Source: Tectiglobus sp965223355 (lineage in GTDB: Bacteria; Pseudomonadota; Alphaproteobacteria; Rhizobiales; Hyphomicrobiaceae). Taken from it: a stretch of 64,000 nt of DNA. A program made the position numbers and the translations under genes. The DNA is taken from contig CBDCWE010000003.1 of NCBI GenBank assembly GCA_965223355.1, forward strand, positions 1,922,001 to 1,986,000, in the 5' to 3' direction. Below the pieces are notes generated by a model, which worked only from the letters and a program-made list of their open reading frames with translations, was not told where the DNA came from and made no database searches. Every line of letters starts with the position of its first letter. Within the stretch, counting starts at the first letter, position 1. This document shows, piece after piece, positions 35,438 to 44,352 of the stretch.

Positions 35438-36736
35438 TCAGTCCACTAACGGCGTGAACAGTCTCGCGTAGTCACTCGCCCGCGGATCGAACAGAATATC
35501 CGATTGGCGCAGTGGACGGGCCAGCGCCAGGCCATCCATGGTGCGACACCGTGAGAGTGCGACATAGGCCTGACCGTGGGCGAATGTGCCGCGGCCAAAA
35601 TCGACGTAGACGTTGTCGAGGGTCAATCCCTGACTCTTGTGGATCGTCAACGCCCAGGCCAGCCGCAGCGGCAACTGCTTGAATGTGCCGGCAACGGTCT
35701 CGACAACCTTGTCCTGCGCCTGATCGAACGCATAGCGGCGGTTTTCCCAAGACGCCGGCTCAACTTCATGTTCGCGATCGCCAATCCGGACCCAGACCCG
35801 CTCCGCGTCAAGCTTTGAGATTTCGGCAACGGTGCCGTTCACCCACCGACGATCGGGATCATTGCGCAGCAAAATGACCTTGGCGCCGACTTTCAAGGTC
35901 AGACTCGCATCGGTCGGCTGGGAATTGGCATTGAACTCGCCGACAATGCCGGCTTCAAACACGTGTTCGGCGCCTGGCAGGGCGGCGAGATAGGCAAGAT
36001 TTATGCGGTTGGCGGCCGCATTGGTGGGCGTCAAAATAACGAACGATTTACCTTCATCGAGGGTCCGGATCGGACGCACGCACGCGTTCAGGCATTGCAA
36101 ATGGTGCTCGCCGGCGGCGCCCGACCGGATCGCGTTGAGAATGGCAACCAATGTTTCGTCGGTCTGTCGAAAGACCTCGTGCAGCTCCAGAAACTGCGTC
36201 CCGAAACCCTCCGTCAGGGCAGAAGTCGAGAAAAAATACGGGCCGCCGAAGGTTTCCTCGAGAAATTGGATTTCTTCGCCTCTGACGACCGGCGGCAGTT
36301 GTTGCAAATCACCGAACAGGATCAGGCGAAGGCCGCCGAACGGCTCTCGGGCCCGACCGCGGTTGACGCGGAGCGACTGATCAATAGCCCACATCAGGTC
36401 GGAGCGGACCATCGATACCTCATCGATGATCAGGAACTCGAGCCGACGCATGATGCGCCCGTTGCGAGAGCGGCGAATATCGTTCGGCCCGATCAACCGC
36501 GGTGGAAATCCGAAGAACGAATGAATTGTCTGGCCACCGACGTTGACAGCCGCCAGGCCGGTGGGCGCCAGGACCACCGCTCGGTCATCAAGCAACGCAC
36601 GCAGTGCGCGAAGAAGCGTCGATTTGCCGGTACCGGCCCGGCCAGTAACGAAGATATGGCCATCGCCCGCGCGGACATAGTCGAGCGCAGCGTGATACTC
36701 GTCGGTCGGAATTATATTAGCAGGCCAATCTGTCAT
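35438..36736 (-). CDS. PIF1-like / RecD-type superfamily 1 DNA helicase
   Basis: The 432-residue ATPase has HIFVTGRAGTGKSTLLRAL (Walker A, near residue 30), VVLAPTGLAAVNVGGQTIHSFF (motif Ia, as in PIF1), FLIIDEVSMVRSDLMW (Walker B) and LILFGDLQQLPPV (motif III). Towards the C-terminus are LAWALTIHKSQGLTLDNVYVDFG and YVALSRCRTMDGL (motifs V and VI). This is the PIF1/RecD2 layout without an N-terminal extension. It probably unwinds DNA 5' to 3'. The ATG at 36736 starts just before the conserved region. It stands alone after a large gap. Confidence 0.9.
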   Translation of the reverse strand: MTDWPANIIPTDEYHAALDYVRAGDGHIFVTGRAGTGKSTLLRALRALLDDRAVVLAPTGLAAVNVGGQTIHSFFGFPPRLIGPNDIRRSRNGRIMRRLEFLIIDEVSMVRSDLMWAIDQSLRVNRGRAREPFGGLRLILFGDLQQLPPVVRGEEIQFLEETFGGPYFFSTSALTEGFGTQFLELHEVFRQTDETLVAILNAIRSGAAGEHHLQCLNACVRPIRTLDEGKSFVILTPTNAAANRINLAYLAALPGAEHVFEAGIVGEFNANSQPTDASLTLKVGAKVILLRNDPDRRWVNGTVAEISKLDAERVWVRIGDREHEVEPASWENRRYAFDQAQDKVVETVAGTFKQLPLRLAWALTIHKSQGLTLDNVYVDFGRGTFAHGQAYVALSRCRTMDGLALARPLRQSDILFDPRASDYARLFTPLVD

Positions 36737-37886
36737 TCGCGACGGTTTCCGGTTGCCTGTGGTTGCAATCGTTTCAACAATCTCGCGTTGTTCAGCAAAC
36801 TTTGGATCAAATCTCAAAGATTTTCGCGCCGCACACGGACTATCTCGATCTTGGCAAGTTACCATTAACCAATTCGAGCCAATTTGGATATGCGAGACCG
36901 AATTCAGGCGGGTCTCGCCGATCCAAACTCTGGGCTCCTGAGGCGGACCGGACCCAAGTGCAAACCTCGCCGCTGCGCTTGGTGGCGATGCGGCAAGTAC
37001 GAACATTGACCAAAACTCCCGGGCGGCGGGGTGTGTTGACTGCGTTGTGTTGGACATCGCCAAGGAGTGTTGCGACGGCGGGGACATCCGACATCATCGT
37101 CTGAGCGCCATGTGCCAGCGGCCGATCATGGCGCCATCACCGAACGTCGACCAACGGTACTGCCCGGAAATAACTCTGTTCCAGTTTCGGTCCGGCACGC
37201 TTCAGGACGCCCACTCTTTGGCCAAGCGTTTTCAATCGACATTGACTGCCCCGGTCGCCATCGGCGGCGCTTGACCTACTCGCTTCACGTCAGTCTGGAT
37301 CGGTCGAGCGGGCGGCCGTGATGACGCGCTATAGCGATTGACCGATTGGCTACCTTGGGCACGCGTTGGTGTCGGCAAGGTCAGCTCGAAGGCGACCTCG
37401 CGCGCCGAATTCACTGGCGTTCGGCGGCCAGGGCGCCAGCGAGCGCGATCAGCATGGCCGGGTGCGGTGAGGTTGCCGGCAGTGAGAGCTTGATCCGGGT
37501 TGTCATCTCTTCGACGCGGACCGCGCTGGTGATCGCACTCGCGCCTTGCGCGATGCTCTGCGAGCATGCGGGCCGGCGCTCGTCAGGCCGGCGTTTGACA
37601 TGCGACTAGGCGATGAATACGGTTTCTTTCGCAGGTGCACAATGACCACGCCTCGAGCAGCCTGCCGCGAGTTGAAAGCCCTGGCTGTCAGCTCTAAGCA
37701 GAATGCTGCATGGCTCAAATGCTGCATGGGTCAAGAGAGTCGATCAGCTTTGCGCCTCGCATGCCGATTGCGGTGGAGACAATTGGTCTCGCCGCGTGCC
37801 GCTTGCCTTCGACCGAAGGCATTGAGACTTTGGCCGCTCGAAATTTTGGGAAAACTGGAACTCGTCTCACCGGGAGCAACCAACTT
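36737..37886. other. 1.15-kb region without a recognisable gene
   Basis: Several short frames exist on both strands, but none has a recognisable family, a good ribosome binding site and consistent codon pattern together. Near 37699-37730 a 16-base unit (ATGCTGCATGGCTCAA and its near copy) is tandemly repeated. The last part must hold the etfBA promoter. It may contain gene remnants. Confidence 0.5.
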
Positions 37887-38642
37887 ATGAAGATCCTCGT
37901 GCCCGTCAAGCGCGTGGTCGATTACAACGTCAAGATCCGCGTCAAACCGGATCGATCCGGCGTCGAATTGACAAACGTCAAAATGTCAATGAACCCGTTC
38001 GATGAAATCGGAGTGGAAGAGGCGCTGCGCCTCAGGGAAGCCGGAACTGCCAGCGAAGTTATCGCCGTTTCGATTGGCCCGGCCAAGGCGCAAGAAACGA
38101 TCCGCACGGCCCTGGCGATGGGCGCGGACCGCGGTATTCTGGTGCAGACCGATGATGATGCGATTGTCGAGCCGCTGGCCGTCGCCAAGATCCTCAAAGG
38201 CGTCGTCGAGGAACAAGCGCCGGGCATGGTCATCCTCGGCAAGCAGGCGATCGATGATGATTGCAACCAGACCGGCCAAATGCTCGCAGCATTGCTCGGC
38301 TGGTCACAGGCAACATTCGCCTCCAAGATCGTGATCGACGGCGACAGTGCGCTGGTGACCCGCGAGGTCGATGGCGGGCTGGAGACCGTGAAAGTGACAA
38401 TGCCGGCCATCGTGACGACCGATCTTCGCCTCAACGAACCGCGCTATGCCTCGCTCCCGAACATCATGAAGGCAAAGAAGAAGCCTCTGGATACCAAGAC
38501 CCCGGCCGATTACGGCGTCGATATCGCACCGCGCCTGACGGTGCTGGAGACGATTGAACCGCCGAGCCGCAAGGCCGGCGTCATCGTCTCGGACGTCGCC
38601 GAACTGGTCGCCAAACTCAAAGATGAAGCGGGGGTAATCTGA
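37887..38642 (+). CDS. etfB: Electron transfer flavoprotein, beta subunit
   Basis: ETF accepts electrons from acyl-CoA dehydrogenases and passes them to ETF-ubiquinone oxidoreductase. The 251-residue subunit begins MKILVPVKRVVDYNVKIRVK and contains the AMP-binding ILGKQAIDDDCNQTGQMLAALLGWSQATFA region and the signature TVTMPAIVTTDLRLNEPRYASLPNIMKAKKKP-type block near residue 175-205 (here VKVTMPAIVTTD then LNEPRYASLPN). Its stop codon overlaps the etfA start by one base, so the subunits are coupled. Confidence 0.96.
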   Translation: MKILVPVKRVVDYNVKIRVKPDRSGVELTNVKMSMNPFDEIGVEEALRLREAGTASEVIAVSIGPAKAQETIRTALAMGADRGILVQTDDDAIVEPLAVAKILKGVVEEQAPGMVILGKQAIDDDCNQTGQMLAALLGWSQATFASKIVIDGDSALVTREVDGGLETVKVTMPAIVTTDLRLNEPRYASLPNIMKAKKKPLDTKTPADYGVDIAPRLTVLETIEPPSRKAGVIVSDVAELVAKLKDEAGVI

Positions 38643-39586
38643 TGGCAGTTCTCCTCCTTGCCGAACACACCAATGACGCGCTCAATCCGGCGACCGGCAA
38701 AGCGCTGTCGGCGGCGACGGATCTCGGCGGCGATGTTCATATTCTGGTTGCCGGGTCGAACTGCCGGCCAGCTGCGGAAGCGGCGGCGAGGCTGACCGGT
38801 GCAGCGAAGGTGCTGATCGCCGATGCCGCACATCTTACACATCAGGTTGCCGAGGACATTGCCGCGCTGGTGGTTCCGATGATGGCGAACTACGATGCGC
38901 TGATCGCAGCGGCGACCGCGCGTGGCAAGAACACGTTGCCGCGGATCGCGGCGATGCTCGACGTCATGCAGGTGTCTGACATCACCGCTGTCAAGTCGCC
39001 GGATACCTTCGAGCGCCCGATCTATGCCGGTAACGCGATCCAGATCGTGCAATCTGCGGACGCCAAGAAGATCATCACGGTGCGCACGGCGGCCTTCCAG
39101 TCGCCCAGCGAAGACGGTTCTGCGCCAATCGAAGACATAGCCGCCGGCGAACCGGCCGGTATCACGACGTTTGAACGGGCCGAACTCGCCGAATCCGATC
39201 GCCCGGAACTGGCCTCGGCGAAGATCGTCGTCTCCGGCGGGCGCGGCCTGCAGTCCGGCGACAACTTCGAGAAATATATCGAGCCTGTCGCCGATCGCCT
39301 CGGCGCTGCCGTCGGCGCCAGCCGCGCCGCGGTCGATGCCGGCTACGTGCCCAACGACTATCAGGTCGGCCAGACCGGCAAGGTTGTGGCGCCCGAGCTT
39401 TACATTGCCGTTGGCATTTCAGGCGCAATCCAGCATCTTGCCGGTATGAAGGACTCGAAGGTTATCGTCGCGATCAACAAGGACGGTGAGGCTCCGATTT
39501 TTCAAGTGGCAGATTATGGACTGGTGGCTGACCTGTTCCAGGCGCTGCCCGAGCTGGAAGCCGAACTTGCCAAAGCGCAAGGTTAG
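38642..39586 (+). CDS. etfA: Electron transfer flavoprotein, alpha subunit
   Basis: The 314-residue subunit carries FAD. The N-terminal domain begins MAVLLLAEHTNDALNP. The FAD domain has VVSGGRGLQSGDNF, then GASRAAVDAGYVPNDYQVGQTGKVVAPELYIAVGISG in pieces, ending with AIQHLAGMKDSKVIVAINKD and PIFQVADYGLVADLF. It partners etfB and would serve the two acyl-CoA dehydrogenases at 26-28 kb. The 3-hydroxyacyl-CoA dehydrogenase gene follows after a repeat-containing gap. Confidence 0.96.
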   Translation: MAVLLLAEHTNDALNPATGKALSAATDLGGDVHILVAGSNCRPAAEAAARLTGAAKVLIADAAHLTHQVAEDIAALVVPMMANYDALIAAATARGKNTLPRIAAMLDVMQVSDITAVKSPDTFERPIYAGNAIQIVQSADAKKIITVRTAAFQSPSEDGSAPIEDIAAGEPAGITTFERAELAESDRPELASAKIVVSGGRGLQSGDNFEKYIEPVADRLGAAVGASRAAVDAGYVPNDYQVGQTGKVVAPELYIAVGISGAIQHLAGMKDSKVIVAINKDGEAPIFQVADYGLVADLFQALPELEAELAKAQG

Positions 39587-39595
39587 ACCATTTCC

Positions 39596-39720
39596 GCCTG
39601 CGGCGGAATAATCGTGCCGGCCCGCTTCCCGCGGCTGAGCGCATGGCCACCCGGAACATCGTGGCTTTGGGTGGCCGGGCGAGGAGCGGGATGGTTCCGG
39701 CCAACTCTGAAACGCCATTG
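39596..39720 (+). repeat. Family D GC-rich repeat (copy D2)
   Basis: CGTGGCTTTGGGTGGCCGGG, then GAGCGGGATGGTTC and CCAACTCTGAAACGCCATTG, parallels the copy at 20956. It lies between etfA and the dehydrogenase gene. Limits are approximate. Confidence 0.45.
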
Positions 39721-39740
39721 ACCGCAAACATGGGCCTGAC

Positions 39741-40667
39741 ATGATGACGATGGACAACACAGCGAGCCAACAGGACCAGCCGGATGCGCGTGCGCGGATC
39801 GAGTCGGTCGGCATCATTGGGGCAGGGCAAATGGGCAACGGCATCGCGCATGTCGTCGCCCTTGCGGGCTACGACGTCGGCGTCAACGATCTTGAGGAGG
39901 CGCGGTTTACGGCGGCACTGGAGACGATCCGCAAGAACATGACCCGTCAGGTCACCCGCGGCGTGATCGACGAGGGCGACATGAACAACGCTCTCGGCCG
40001 CATCACTTATGTCAAAGATTACGCCGGCTTCAAGAACTGCGATCTCGTCATCGAGGCGGCGACCGAAGACGAAGGCATTAAGCGCGAGATTTTCAGCAAT
40101 CTGCGCGCGCACGTCAAACCCAGCGCGATCGTCGCCTCCAACACCTCCTCCATCTCGATCACACGGCTGGCGGCGCAGACCGATCGTCCCGAGCAGTTCA
40201 TCGGCATGCATTTCATGAACCCGGTGCCGATCATGCAGCTCGTCGAACTGATCCGTGGCATCGCAACCGACGATCAAACCTTCCAGGTGTCGCGCGCCTT
40301 CACGCAAAGCCTCGGCAAGACGATTGCCGTTTCCGAAGACTTCCCGGCGTTCATCGTCAATCGCATTCTGCTACCGATGATCAACGAGGCGGTCTATACG
40401 CTCTATGAAGGCGTCGGCACCGTCGATGCCATCGACAAGGCGTTGAAGCTCGGTGCCAATCATCCGATGGGACCGTTGGAACTTGCTGATTTTATCGGCC
40501 TCGATACCTGCCTGTCGGTGATGCAGGTGCTCTATGAGGGGTTGGCCGACACCAAGTACCGGCCCTGTCCGCTGTTAGTGAAATACGTCGAGGCGGGCTG
40601 GCTCGGGCGCAAGGCCCAGCGCGGGTTTTACGATTATCGCGGCGACGTGCCCGTGCCGACCCGATAA
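39741..40667 (+). CDS. 3-hydroxybutyryl-CoA dehydrogenase (3-hydroxyacyl-CoA dehydrogenase)
   Basis: The 308-residue enzyme oxidises or reduces 3-hydroxyacyl-CoA with NAD(P). The Rossmann loop is VGIIGAGQMGNGIAHVVALAGYDV. The catalytic residues lie in IVASNTSSISIT and the His of FIGMHFMNPVPIMQLVELIRG. The C-terminal dimer domain has NRILLPMINEAVYTLYEG and HPMGPLELADFIGLDTCLSVM. It is a single-domain type without a hydratase fusion, as in PHB or butyrate metabolism. It is co-directional with etfBA and fits with the phasin gene nearby. Confidence 0.94.
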   Translation: MMTMDNTASQQDQPDARARIESVGIIGAGQMGNGIAHVVALAGYDVGVNDLEEARFTAALETIRKNMTRQVTRGVIDEGDMNNALGRITYVKDYAGFKNCDLVIEAATEDEGIKREIFSNLRAHVKPSAIVASNTSSISITRLAAQTDRPEQFIGMHFMNPVPIMQLVELIRGIATDDQTFQVSRAFTQSLGKTIAVSEDFPAFIVNRILLPMINEAVYTLYEGVGTVDAIDKALKLGANHPMGPLELADFIGLDTCLSVMQVLYEGLADTKYRPCPLLVKYVEAGWLGRKAQRGFYDYRGDVPVPTR

Positions 40668-40733
40668 CCGGTCGTCTGTGAAAAAGTCGTTCGGCTTCGC
40701 CTCGGTGTCCTTTTCCCAGGGCACTGTGAAACA

Positions 40734-40770
40734 ATTATACCAGCCCGCATAAATATTGACCCGTTTCACC
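40734..40770 (-). repeat. Family C end (copy C2)
   Basis: ATTATACCAGCCCGCATAAA, then TATTGACCCGTTTCACC, is the inverse of the conserved right part of C1. It pairs with the end at 41034 as inverted termini (AATTATACC and GGTATAATT). Confidence 0.8.
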
Positions 40771-40983
40771 GGAGCGATTTTGAGCGCCGGCAAGGCGCGT
40801 GCCGTGCTTATGTGCATGGAGCATAAGCGGCGCGCAACGCAACCGGCGCACAACAGCGCTCAGCCCTGCGCCCGACCTTACGCCCGGCCCTACGAGTGGG
40901 CTTGAGGCGGCCACCTGGTGGTTACGCCGCCGGCCCGATGCCGCGGCATCGCGCTACCGACCGCGCCTGCCAAGCTCGGCCGC

Positions 40984-41034
40984 CCTCAAGCCCATGAAGC
41001 ATGAAGTGTGTCACTTCATAGCTGGGGCGGTATA
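40984..41034 (+). repeat. Family C-type end with internal hairpin (copy C6)
   Basis: CTCAAGCCCATGAAGC is followed by an inner dyad TATGAAGTGACACACTTCAT-like hairpin and GCTGGGGCGGTATAAT. It matches the copy at 7933 and forms the right terminus of the unit that starts near 40733. Confidence 0.75.
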
Positions 41035-41076
41035 ATTGTCCCAGCCGGCCGAACGTCTTGCGTGGGCCGGTTTCGT

Positions 41077-42615
41077 TCACGCTGCCTGCGGCATTCCCTG
41101 ACGATGCATGGCTTCGCCGCGATAACTCAACGCCTCGGCGATTTGCACCCGACCGACATGGTCGATGCCGTCGAGGTCGGCAAGGGTGCGCGCGACACGC
41201 AACGTGCGATGAAAGCCACGGGCCGACAGGCCCAATTGATCCGACGCGCGGCGCAGCAAATCAAGGCCGGCATCATCAGGTGTCGCCGTCTCTTCCAAAC
41301 GCGTGCTTGAAATCGTCGCATTGGTGCGCTGGTGGGCGTCGCCTGCATGCGATGCCAGGCGCTGGCGCTGGCGCTCCCTGGCTGCCGCGACGCGCTGGCG
41401 CACCTCGGCGCTGCCTTCGAGCGGTGGCGGCAGGCACAGGTCGTGGGCAGAGACGGCCGGGACTTCAACCGTTATGTCGATGCGATCGAGCAGCGGGCCG
41501 GACACGCGGGCCTGATAGTCGGCTGCACATCTCGGCCCGCGGCGGCAAGACTGGCCGGGCCCGCCACCGCAGCGACACGGGTTCATGGCTGCAACCAGCT
41601 GGATGCGCGAGGGATAGGCAATGCGATGGTTGGCGCGGGCGATGATCGTTTCGCCGGTCTCCAGCGGCTGGCGCAGTGAATCGAGGACCGGAGGGGTAAA
41701 CTCCGGCAGTTCATCGAGGAACAGGACGCCGAGATGGGCAAGCGATACTTCACCGGGTCGCGGCCGCGAGCCGCCGCCGACAAGCGCCGCCATACTGGCG
41801 GAATGATGCGGTGCGCGAAACGGCCGCTCGGTTCTGATCTTACCGCCCATCAATTCGCCGGCGAGCGAATGGACCATGCTCACCTCCAGCATCTCACGCG
41901 AATCGAGCGGCGGTAGGATCGACGGCAGACGCTGGGCGAGCATCGACTTGCCGGACCCTGGCGGGCCGATCATCAGCAGGTTGTGGCCACCGGCTGCTGC
42001 GACTTCCAGCGCCCGCTTGGCGGTTTCCTGGCCCTTGATGTCGCGCAGATCCGACAGCGTTCCGACTTCGCGCTGCAAATCGGGCCGCGGCCGACGCAGC
42101 ATCTGGGTTCCGCGAAAATGATTGACCAGGGACAACAGATGCGCCGGTGCGATCAGTTCGATATCTTCCCCGGCCCAGGCCGCTTCCGGACCACACTCGG
42201 CCGGGCAGATCAGTCCCTTGTCGATGGCGGCCGCGCCAATCGCCGCCGGCAGGGCGCCGGGCACGGCGCGCACCGCACCATCCAGTCCCAATTCGCCAAT
42301 GGCGGCATAGCCGTTAATCGCATCGGGCGCGATCGCCTCCATGGCGACCAGCAGGGCGAGCGCAATCGGCAGATCGAAGTGACTGCCCTCCTTGGGCAGG
42401 TCGGCCGGCGCAAGATTGACGGTGATCCGGGTCCAAGGCAGACCGAGGCCAACGGCATGGAGGGCGTTGCGCACGCGCTCCCGGCTTTCAGCCACGGCCT
42501 TGTCGGGCAGCCCGACAATGGCGAAGTTGTGCTGGCCCGACGTGATTTGCACCTCGACCTGGACCGGCCGCGCCTCGATACCAACAAACGCCAGCGTAGA
42601 AATCTTGCCGTACAT
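41077..42615 (-). CDS. comM: ComM/YifB-type Mg-chelatase-like AAA+ ATPase
   Basis: ComM is a hexameric branch-migration helicase that aids integration of incoming DNA in natural transformation. The 512-residue protein has the N-terminal ChlI-like domain (GLPDKAVAESRERVRNAL, TVNLAPADLPKEGSHFDLPIALA). The AAA+ core has Walker A MIGPPGSGKSMLAQRLP, GVLFLDELPEF as Walker B and AAMNPCRCGG with clustered Cys. The C-terminal domain is LSARGFHRTLRVARTLADL. The ATG at 42615 begins the usual MYGK start. No other competence gene is adjacent. Confidence 0.94.
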   Translation of the reverse strand: MYGKISTLAFVGIEARPVQVEVQITSGQHNFAIVGLPDKAVAESRERVRNALHAVGLGLPWTRITVNLAPADLPKEGSHFDLPIALALLVAMEAIAPDAINGYAAIGELGLDGAVRAVPGALPAAIGAAAIDKGLICPAECGPEAAWAGEDIELIAPAHLLSLVNHFRGTQMLRRPRPDLQREVGTLSDLRDIKGQETAKRALEVAAAGGHNLLMIGPPGSGKSMLAQRLPSILPPLDSREMLEVSMVHSLAGELMGGKIRTERPFRAPHHSASMAALVGGGSRPRPGEVSLAHLGVLFLDELPEFTPPVLDSLRQPLETGETIIARANHRIAYPSRIQLVAAMNPCRCGGGPGQSCRRGPRCAADYQARVSGPLLDRIDITVEVPAVSAHDLCLPPPLEGSAEVRQRVAAARERQRQRLASHAGDAHQRTNATISSTRLEETATPDDAGLDLLRRASDQLGLSARGFHRTLRVARTLADLDGIDHVGRVQIAEALSYRGEAMHRQGMPQAA

Positions 42616-42760
42616 CGGACGCCTCAACTACCCATTGCTCAGATGACTGAGCCAAGGTAGATCAGCGGCCCAAGCGCCGTCAAGAACAAAAAGAGAACCA
42701 AATCATCGTACCTTGAGTCCGAACCGCAATTCAGGTTGCTCTGCCGCGATCAAGCGGAAA

Positions 42761-42920
42761 GTCCGGGGTCCAGGGGATAATCCCCTGGTCGGGGTGTTTG
42801 AGGGGCTGAAAGCCCCTCAAGGATCGCCGCAGGGCGGCGATATGTTAAGGGCGCGGCCCTTAACGATCCCGCCAAAGGGCCGGGCCCTTTGGAAACCGGT
42901 GACTTGATCAGAGGTTCCCT
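42761..42920 (-). repeat. Family A multi-hairpin repeat (copy A5)
   Basis: This is an intact reverse-oriented copy with all five hairpins. It abuts the gshB stop codon on the minus strand, so it is in the same orientation as that gene and would form its 3' untranslated region. Confidence 0.93.
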
Positions 42921-43863
42921 ATTTTGCGACTTTGTTTTCGATGGCGTCCCAGATCAGGGCGGCGATGTCGTTGCCGCCAAAGGCCTTGACCTGGCGGATG
43001 CCGGTTGGCGACGTGACGTTGATTTCCGTCAGGTACGGCCCGATGACGTCGATACCGGTGAACAACAAGCCGCGTTCGCGCAGCTCAGGCGCCAGGCGCT
43101 CACAGATCTCGATGTCGCGATCGTTCAGCTCAACTGGTTCCGCGCGGCCGCCGACGTGCATGTTGGAACGCGCCTCGTCTGCGGCCGGCACGCGATTGAT
43201 CACCCCGGCAACGGCACCGTCGACGAGTATAATGCGTTTGTCGCCCTGGCGGACCTCGTCGCGGTACTGCTGCACCATGAACGGCTCGCGGAACGACAGC
43301 TGGAACATCTCGACCAGCGAATTGACATTGGTATCGCCCGGTTTCATGCGAAACACGCCGGCGCCGCCATTGCCGTAAAGCGGCTTGATGATGATGTCCG
43401 TGTAGTGCTCGCGAAAGGTGCGCACATCGTTGAGATTGCGAGTCACCATGGTCGGCGGCATCAGGTCCTGGAAGTCGAGCACAAAGACTTTTTCCGGCGC
43501 GTTACGAACGTGGCCGGGATCGTTGACGACCAGCGTCTCGGGATGGATGCGCTCCAACAAATGCGTGGTCGTGATGTAGCCCATGTCAAACGGCGGATCC
43601 TGACGCAGCAAAACGACGTCGAGCGCGGCCAGATCTTCGGTACGACTGTTGGATAGACTGAAATGATTGCCGGGATCATCGCGAACTTGGAGGGAATGGC
43701 CGTGGGCGATGAGGCGCATGCCATCGAGTGTCAGATCAGGCGGCGTGTAGTAGAAAATGTCATGCCCGCGGGCCTGGGCTTCGAGCAGGATCGCGAGGGT
43801 GGAATCGCCCGGCACGTCAATTATTTCGATCGGATCCATCTGGCAGGCAATTTTCAAGGGCAT
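42919..43863 (-). CDS. gshB: Glutathione synthetase
   Basis: GshB adds glycine to gamma-glutamylcysteine using ATP. The 314-residue protein begins MPLKIACQMDPIEIIDVPGD and contains LLRQDPPFDMGYITTTHLLE. The ATP-grasp motifs are IIIKPLYGNGGAGVFRMKP, YRDEVRQGDKRIILVDG and FTGIDVIGPYLTEINVTSPTG. A GTG three codons upstream (43872) is an alternative start. It ends the rsmI-yraN-gshB cluster on the minus strand, and repeat A5 follows immediately. Confidence 0.95.
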   Translation of the reverse strand: MPLKIACQMDPIEIIDVPGDSTLAILLEAQARGHDIFYYTPPDLTLDGMRLIAHGHSLQVRDDPGNHFSLSNSRTEDLAALDVVLLRQDPPFDMGYITTTHLLERIHPETLVVNDPGHVRNAPEKVFVLDFQDLMPPTMVTRNLNDVRTFREHYTDIIIKPLYGNGGAGVFRMKPGDTNVNSLVEMFQLSFREPFMVQQYRDEVRQGDKRIILVDGAVAGVINRVPAADEARSNMHVGGRAEPVELNDRDIEICERLAPELRERGLLFTGIDVIGPYLTEINVTSPTGIRQVKAFGGNDIAALIWDAIENKVAK

Positions 43864-43926
43864 AATGTTCACTCGTTTCGGTGGGCCGGGTTTGCAACGG
43901 CCCAGGGCTGGCCGCCGGCGCCGTGC

Positions 43927-44352
43927 TCAAACCGGTTGCAGGCGATCCGAGACATGCCGCGGGAAGGCGCCTTTGGCAAGATAGATGCTGTCGAGACCGA
44001 TCTTACAGTCGCGATAATGCGGATGGCGCCAGGTCCAATGCTCGGCCGCACGGGCAATGCGAGCCGCCTGTTGACGGCCAACGGCATGCTCGGTCTCGGC
44101 AATCTGGGCGCGCAGTTTGACTTCAACGAAGGCCAGCCGGGCGCCACGGATCGCAACGATATCAAGTTCACCGTAGGGCGTTTTCACCCGCCGCGCCAGG
44201 ATCCGGTAACCCTTGGCAAGCAACAGAGCGCAGGCCATCCATTCGGCGATGCGACCGCGCCGCTCGTGGCGACGACGCGCGCCCGCGCGCTCACCGGCGC
44301 GTGCTGTGGTGGGCGGCGGCGACGTCCTGGAGATTTGCAGGCGGTGCTTCAT
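43927..44352 (-). CDS. yraN: YraN family (UPF0102) nuclease-like protein
   Basis: The 141-residue protein has the predicted endonuclease fold of the YraN family. AEWMACALLLAKGYRILARR is the first helix-strand unit. PYGELDIVA and FVEVKLR supply the PD-(D/E)xK-like acidic and lysine residues. The N-terminal 35 residues are basic and probably disordered. Its ATG overlaps the rsmI stop codon (ATGA), and gshB follows. Its true role is unknown; the family is linked to Holliday-junction-type nucleases by fold. Confidence 0.92.
   Translation of the reverse strand: MKHRLQISRTSPPPTTARAGERAGARRRHERRGRIAEWMACALLLAKGYRILARRVKTPYGELDIVAIRGARLAFVEVKLRAQIAETEHAVGRQQAARIARAAEHWTWRHPHYRDCKIGLDSIYLAKGAFPRHVSDRLQPV

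Larger units (their letters stand above)
40668..41076. other. Gap between convergent genes, holding a family C element
   Basis: Nearly all of this convergent gap is taken by a candidate mobile unit with inverted ends at about 40733 and 41036. I see no gene in it. Confidence 0.6.

Noticed and set aside
37232..37567. Minus-strand Arg/Pro-rich frame in the gap before etfB
   Set aside because: Composition is typical of non-coding frames in GC-rich DNA, with no start signal or known family.
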